Assembly: GCA_964195485.1 (NCBI GenBank)
Contig: CAXMPG010000098.1
Span: 1-19,867, forward strand
Reading direction: 5' to 3'
Length of the DNA: 19,867 nucleotides
From: CAJXZP01 sp964195485
GTDB lineage: Bacteria; Bacteroidota; Bacteroidia; Flavobacteriales_G; Salibacteraceae
Within the stretch, counting starts at the first letter, position 1, and every line of letters begins with the position of its first letter. Both the position numbers and the translations under genes were made by a program. Shown piece after piece: positions 16,701 through 19,867 of the stretch. The notes under the pieces were generated by a model. That model saw only the letters and a list, made by a program, of their open reading frames with translations, had not been told where the DNA came from and ran no database searches.

Positions 16701-16939
16701 GATTCTTAACTTCTCCAAATTTCGCGTTTTTTAACCTGGATGGGGAATGGGATGTAGAAGGTATTGGCGTATCACCAGATTATGAAGTGGATGCTACCTC
16801 AGAAGATATGTATGAAGGTATCGATACGCAGTTGGATAAAGCGATTGAGTTAATTAATGCAGGGTTAAAATCTAATCCACCAGCAAAAGTAGTAGTGCCT
16901 CAATTCCCAATTAAAACGGGAGTTGGAAATCCTAAATAA
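13703..16939 (+). CDS. Tricorn protease homologue (S41 family peptidase), secreted
   Basis: The 1078-residue product has a signal peptide (MKNIFTLLLLATASLFASGQ). Two WD40-like/PD40 propeller regions follow (about 25-300 and 310-620; repeated 'FSPDGKTIAF', 'WSPDGKYVAYFSD' and 'WSPDSKKIAF' motifs). Then come a helical C1 domain (about 665-745) with 'ELNVGHAYVGGGD' (H738), a PDZ-like domain (about 750-850, 'GVNVNEGEYIVAVN') and an S41 core with 'NEWAGSGGD' (probable nucleophile S961). It ends with 'EWDVEGIGVSPDYEVD', which holds the probable catalytic Glu. This is the full domain order and usual length of tricorn proteins, which cut short peptides. The residue before H738 is Gly; my recollection is that the archaeal enzyme has Ser there. 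An acidic insert (about 544-566) links two propeller blades. A terminator follows at 16965. Confidence 0.9.
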   Translation: MKNIFTLLLLATASLFASGQNTESPDALMLRYPDVSATEITFVYAEDIWVAPISGGVARRVTSTSGMERFPKFSPDGKTIAFTGNYDGNTDVYTVNHEGFNVNRLTFHPGGDMMVDWKPDGSEILFASRRKSPSNRFNQFYTISTKGGNATQLPLFYAELGSYNADGSKLAYQFLNRTTRTWKRYQGGTASDVLIYDFKTNKSTKITSYKGTDALPMWNGDKIYFLSDRGDNHKANIWSYNTGDKSMKQETNFDTYDVKFPSLGNGKIVLENGGKLHLLDLVSGKTTVVEIKVPSEQIMARAEWKDLSKSVNSFFISPTGKRGLFEARGEIFTVPAESGITQNLTNTSNAHEQSPNWSPDGKYVAYFSDISGEYQLMMRNADGTGDETALTKNLKGYYDNNLWSPDSKKIAFNKSDGSVRYIDIDSKKVTLVDESVMGNIRDYKWSSDSKWLTYSKGYVSQNSVVVVYSLKDGSTHKVTGDFYSCNSPAFSSDGKYLFYTSNSSFNPTYGDFDGTWVYNKSTVLMATTLSKDESSILSPSNDMEEVKSDDKDEKDEDVEEEEESSDIRIDFDGLEARAVRLTVDAGNYGNLIAVDGKLVFASFSNGDPEIKFWSIEDQEESTIVSGAFGFEVSADGKKLMYSSRAGTAIVSVAPGQKPGDGTLKMNDVRALIDPVQEWNQIFNEAWRLERDFFYDSNMHGVDWDEVKTRYGKLMAYCSSRSDLNYIIGEMIGELNVGHAYVGGGDMPSASRLGVGLLGADLSTDGKSAIKIDKIYQGAPWDVTVRSPFNEPGVNVNEGEYIVAVNHQPIDGAQSPYAAFQGMNRKVVVLTISESASGSNSREVEVKLMSNEARLRNLAWIESNRLKVLEATNGKCGYIYVPNTGRDGQNELFRMYQGQFHLQSLIIDERWNSGGQIPDRFVELLNRPVRSHFSRRHDNPMTIPFNGMDGPKVMIANEWAGSGGDMFPYIFKQEKVGPVVGKRTWGGLVGISGIPNLIDNGFLTSPNFAFFNLDGEWDVEGIGVSPDYEVDATSEDMYEGIDTQLDKAIELINAGLKSNPPAKVVVPQFPIKTGVGNPK

Positions 16940-16964
16940 TAGAGTATTAGAGCAAGGAATAAGG

Positions 16965-16992
16965 AGAGCTGCCAAAAGGCAGCTCTTTTTTT
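16965..16992 (+). terminator. Rho-independent terminator after the tricorn gene
   Basis: AGAGCTGCC (16965-16973) and GGCAGCTCT (16978-16986) form a 9-base-pair GC-rich stem around an AAAA loop, followed by a run of seven T to 16992. It lies 26 bases after the tricorn stop codon. It also falls inside the long in-frame extension of the next reading frame, which argues that the next gene starts after it. Confidence 0.9.
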
Positions 16993-17066
16993 GTGCCAAT
17001 ATTTTATTAATATTCATTAATTATTCAGACCATCATACACGAGATAAAATCGCTATTTTAGTTCCG

Positions 17067-18101
17067 TTGAAACCTCTTTCATACATATTAGTGTATTCAT
17101 TACCGGTAACGGTGCTATATTCAATGAATAGGGAAGGACTTATATCTTTCTTACCGTTAGTGGTGTTCTTCGTTTTCGTGCCATTGTTAGAATTATTCCT
17201 GTCGCCAGATCATTCAAATTTAAAAGCAGAAGTCGTAGAAAAAGAAAAAGGTAATCGCGTTTACGATTGGGTGATGTTTATGGCAGTACCGATTCAACTT
17301 AGCGTTTTAATCTATTTCCTCATCGTTATTAATACCACTCCATTTGGCTCTATTACTTATTTTGGTAGAATAGTCTCCATGGGCCTAATGTGCGGAGTGA
17401 TGGGCATTAATATTGGGCACGAACTCGGACATCGGTCAAAGCGGCTTCATCAATTTTTAGGCGAAATCCTGTTGCTTACCTCCTTAAACACGCATTTTCT
17501 ACCCTATCATAATTTAGGTCACCATTATGATGTAGCCACCCCCCTAGATTCTGCAACCGCCAAAAAGAATCAACTCTTATATACGTTTTGGTTTACATCT
17601 CATTTTGGGAGTTATATAAAAGCATGGCAAATTGAAAATAAGCGAATGAAAAAGAATAACACAGGCCGACTTTCATTTCATAACAAGATGGTAGTCTATA
17701 CTTTAGCTAATATTATTTTACTCAGTGCCATATTCTTAGTTTTTAATTTAGCCGGACTAATTGCCTTTGTCTTGGCCGCAACGGGAGGTATTCTACTCCT
17801 GGAAACTGTAAATTACATTGAGCACTACGGGCTATTACGTAAAAAGAACCCTAACGGACGATATGAGCGTGTACAACATCACCATTCTTGGAATTCTGAT
17901 CACCCTATTGGTCGACTTTTATTATTTAACCTTTCCAGACACTCGAATCACCATTATAGAGCCAGTAAAAAATATCAGATTCTTGAATCTATGCCTGAAA
18001 GTCCGCAGATGTTTACCGGTTATCCTGGAATGATGGTTTTGGCTTTTTTTCAACCCCTTTGGTTCTATGTGATGAATAAAAAATTAACTGAAATTCAATA
18101 A
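17067..18101 (+). CDS. alkB: Alkane 1-monooxygenase (AlkB-type integral-membrane diiron hydroxylase), TTG start
   Basis: The 344-residue product, counted from the TTG, hydroxylates the terminal carbon of alkanes or related chains using a membrane diiron site. Its histidine motifs are canonical: 'GHELGHR' (about 117-123), 'HNLGHHYDVATPLDSAT' (about 148-164), the AlkB-specific 'NYIEHYGLLR' (about 249-258), 'QHHHSWNSDHPIG' and 'RHSNHHYRAS' (about 291-300). Several hydrophobic helices separate them. The open frame runs from 16923, but that extension overlaps the tricorn gene and contains its terminator. The first transmembrane helix, KPLSYILVYSLPVTVLYS, matches the AlkB N-terminus and begins at a TTG codon at 17067. 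The next ATG (17124) would remove that helix. No rubredoxin or rubredoxin reductase is in the window. An xylene-monooxygenase-like or fatty-acid hydroxylase role is a less likely alternative. Confidence 0.88.
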   Translation: MKPLSYILVYSLPVTVLYSMNREGLISFLPLVVFFVFVPLLELFLSPDHSNLKAEVVEKEKGNRVYDWVMFMAVPIQLSVLIYFLIVINTTPFGSITYFGRIVSMGLMCGVMGINIGHELGHRSKRLHQFLGEILLLTSLNTHFLPYHNLGHHYDVATPLDSATAKKNQLLYTFWFTSHFGSYIKAWQIENKRMKKNNTGRLSFHNKMVVYTLANIILLSAIFLVFNLAGLIAFVLAATGGILLLETVNYIEHYGLLRKKNPNGRYERVQHHHSWNSDHPIGRLLLFNLSRHSNHHYRASKKYQILESMPESPQMFTGYPGMMVLAFFQPLWFYVMNKKLTEIQ

Positions 18102-18225
18102 ACAATATTTACAACTCTTTCCTGTCCGGAATTACGACACAGAAAAAGTAAAGCTATGAAAGAAGATATTGATAGCAAGTATCGTTTAATCTGGAAAGTT
18201 TAGCTTGTTTTTAAATGAGGTCTAG

Positions 18226-18250
18226 ACCCTACTAAATGGGGTTTATTTTT
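18226..18250 (+). terminator. Possible weak terminator downstream of alkB
   Basis: ACCC (18226-18229) can pair with GGGT (18239-18242), followed by TTATTTTTT. The stem is short and lies about 125 bases after the stop codon, so this is only a candidate. A perfect 10-base palindrome, GGTCTAGACC, overlaps it at 18219-18228. Confidence 0.25.
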
Positions 18251-18302
18251 TGATTTTTAATATTAAAAATGACTAATCATTTACGGGTCAAGACTATAGT
18301 TG

Positions 18303-18467
18303 TCAAGAGGATTTTCCATACCATATTATTTCTGCTAACGTATTGCCATCTGCATTGAAGTATTCGTTGATTCTTTTTTTGTTTAGAAGTGATTTTGTAG
18401 GAGTACGGGCTTCAATTTAATAGAGTCTAACTCACATAAAAATGAATGTTCTTTTATTCTCTACCAT
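18303..18467 (-). pseudogene. Possible decayed gene remnant on the minus strand
   Basis: Read on the minus strand from an ATG at 18467, one reading frame gives MVENKRTFIFM, a TGA stop, VRLY, a TAA stop and then 37 open codons beginning IEARTPTKSLLNKKRINEY, which end at a TGA at 18305-18303. The long part has a protein-like composition (continuing FNADGNTLAEIIWYGKSS). I do not recognise it. The two stops in one frame would suit a degraded small gene, but chance cannot be excluded at this length. It is the only coding-like signal in the 421-base gap between alkB and the next gene. Confidence 0.3.
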
Positions 18468-18495
18468 AACAAATAGGCTCAATTTTAAATTTTCT

Positions 18496-18503
18496 TAGTT
18501 TTG
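18496..18503 (+). promoter_or_regulatory. -7 box (TAGTTTTG) upstream of the TMTC-like gene
   Basis: TAGTTTTG matches TAnnTTTG exactly and lies 20 bases before the last base preceding the ATG at 18523, leaving a short leader. No clear -33 element is visible. Confidence 0.4.
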
Positions 18504-18522
18504 ACGTACTGAAATTTATTTA

Positions 18523-19867
18523 ATGAAAAAACTCAAACCATATATAGTATTACTTGTTTTGGGTATTCTCACCTATGGCAACACCTTAAATCATGGTTAT
18601 GTACTAGATGATGCGGCCATTATATCCAACCACAAACACGTTCAAAATGGCTTAAGTGGAATTCCTGATTTATTGACTACCAACTACCTAAATGGCGTAC
18701 AAGAGTTTAATGATGGCTTGTATAGGCCTTTGTCTCCAGTACTATTTGCTATTCAAAATGAGATAAGCCCAAACAATCCATTTATTGGACATTTATTTAA
18801 TTTGCTCTACATTATCCTGATTTCAGTAATCATGTACCATGTTTTGATTTCCGTATTTAAAGCGAATCAAAATATAGCATTAGGATTGAGTGCTTTGTTT
18901 TTGGTTATTCCAATACATACCGAAGTTGTTGCGAATGTGAAAAGTAGCGATGAACTTTTAGCCCTGCTTTTTGTATTGTTAAGCCTTTGGCAGTTTGGAA
19001 AGTATATGATTTCCAGAAATATAACTGCGTTAGTGAGTGGTGGAATTTTCTTTTTCATTGCCTTATTCTCTAAAGAAAGCACATTTACTTTTGTATTAAT
19101 TATTCCAGCTATTTTGTTTTGGTTAAACCAAGAAAAAAGAACAGAATCATTTACAATTGTAGGAGTTACCGGAGTTTTAGGCGCAATGTTTTTATGGATA
19201 AGACACGCTGTTTTAAGCTCCATGCCAAATGAGGTGGATGAAGGAACTCTTTCTGCTTTGAATAACTCCATTTTAGCTACCGATGTGTATTTAGAAAAAC
19301 TTGGAACTGCTTTATGGATGCAGGTTCTGTATTTGGTGAAGACTGTAATTCCGTATTCGTTACAGCATGATTATTCTTTTAGCACCATAGAAATTGTATC
19401 GCTGTTAAGTCTCAAAGGAATTGCAGGACTTGTTCTGGTGGTATTATTAGCCTATTATGCTTGGCGATATAGAAAAACAGACCCGCTAATAAGTGTAGGA
19501 ATTGCCTGGTATTTTGGGTCCTTAGTTATTGTTTCAAACCTTGTTTTTCCTATTGGTGCTACCTTTGCTGAACGGTTTGTATTTACCCCTTCTTTAGGAT
19601 TGGTTTTGGTACTTTTTGGAATCTTGAAGAAATTCAAATTAGATGAAGAGCCCAAGAAAATGCATACCTATGCTTTTATCGCTATAGTTGGGTTATATGC
19701 TATAGTAAGTATCAAAAGAAATTCAGATTGGAAAGATAATTTAACCCTCTACACGGCAGATTATTTAAAGTTAGAAAATAGTGCGCGTGGAAATTATAAT
19801 TCTGGAACTGCGACTCAAGAACAAGCAGACATTTCTACCCGTCAAAAAGACAAAAATCCTTATCACA
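18523..19867 (+). CDS. TMTC-like GT-C membrane protein (DUF1736/PMT-like), 3' partial
   Basis: An ATG at 18523 opens a frame of 448 complete codons with no stop before the window ends, so the gene is cut off. It starts MKKLKPYIVLLVLGILTYGN and has about ten hydrophobic helices. Features typical of TMTC/O-mannosyltransferase-like GT-C proteins are the 'GYVLDDAAII' motif (D29-D30, the likely catalytic acidic pair in the first external loop) and 'YRPLSPVLFAI'. Others are 'IPIHTEVVANVKSSDELLALLF', 'FAERFVFTPSLGLV' and 'NSDWKDNLTLYTADYLKLENSARGNYNSG', where TPR repeats usually begin. It would probably transfer a lipid-linked sugar to proteins or lipids outside the inner membrane. The length beyond the window and the number of TPRs are unknown. 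Both alkB and this gene are on the + strand, but a 421-base gap and a -7 box suggest separate transcription. Confidence 0.85.
   Translation, partial: MKKLKPYIVLLVLGILTYGNTLNHGYVLDDAAIISNHKHVQNGLSGIPDLLTTNYLNGVQEFNDGLYRPLSPVLFAIQNEISPNNPFIGHLFNLLYIILISVIMYHVLISVFKANQNIALGLSALFLVIPIHTEVVANVKSSDELLALLFVLLSLWQFGKYMISRNITALVSGGIFFFIALFSKESTFTFVLIIPAILFWLNQEKRTESFTIVGVTGVLGAMFLWIRHAVLSSMPNEVDEGTLSALNNSILATDVYLEKLGTALWMQVLYLVKTVIPYSLQHDYSFSTIEIVSLLSLKGIAGLVLVVLLAYYAWRYRKTDPLISVGIAWYFGSLVIVSNLVFPIGATFAERFVFTPSLGLVLVLFGILKKFKLDEEPKKMHTYAFIAIVGLYAIVSIKRNSDWKDNLTLYTADYLKLENSARGNYNSGTATQEQADISTRQKDKNPYH

Noticed and set aside
18156..18203. 15-codon frame MKEDIDSKYRLIWKV
   Set aside because: It is too short, without a promoter or a recognised family; it may be chance or a relic.
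18867..19271. 134-codon open frame on the minus strand
   Set aside because: It overlaps the TMTC-like gene on the + strand, whose conserved motifs span this stretch.

Overview
The window looks like chromosomal DNA of a low-GC member of the Bacteroidota, most likely a marine or freshwater Flavobacteriia-type organism. The support is the Bat (aerotolerance) genes, a Crp/Fnr regulator of the Bacteroidota type, TAnnTTTG-like -7 boxes with no Shine-Dalgarno sequences, lipoproteins with acidic residues after the lipid cysteine, a tricorn-type S41 protease and a Bacteroidota-like AlkB. The genus cannot be fixed from the sequence. All confident genes are on the + strand.

Layout. 1-1790: the end of a bat operon, with the C-terminus of a TPR protein (BatC or a BatB/BatC fusion) overlapping batD. 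1786-2715: a family of 85-89 bp hairpin-forming direct repeats surrounding a small PD-(D/E)XK-like GxxExxY gene. 2785-6273: a [4Fe-4S]/CDGSH iron-sulfur protein, then a likely two-gene operon of an eight-heme cytochrome c lipoprotein with a TPR tail and a bile-acid:sodium-symporter-family transporter. 6412-6993: a Crp/Fnr regulator. 7063-11079: a DUF1566-type lipoprotein, a large lipoprotein arylsulfatase with a strong terminator, and an outer-membrane beta-barrel-like protein. 11301-13484: a secreted protein with three internal repeats and a Tyr/Gly/His-rich region. 13703-16939: a tricorn protease homologue with its own terminator. 17067-18101: an alkane 1-monooxygenase that appears to start at TTG. 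18102-18522: a gap holding a decayed minus-strand gene remnant. 18523 to the window end: the first 448 codons of a TMTC-like GT-C membrane protein, which has no stop inside the window.

How the genes fit together. Most products belong to the cell envelope: BatD, three lipoproteins, a beta-barrel-like protein, a secreted repeat protein, a secreted protease and several integral membrane proteins. Redox or metal chemistry recurs (CDGSH protein, octaheme cytochrome, AlkB diiron enzyme, sulfatase). Apart from the bat genes and the cytochrome/transporter pair, terminators and gaps suggest mostly independent units. I see no phage, CRISPR array, tRNA, rRNA or complete insertion sequence. The least ordinary element is the repeat array with its embedded GxxExxY gene; it is a candidate mobile or structured element, not a demonstrated new system.
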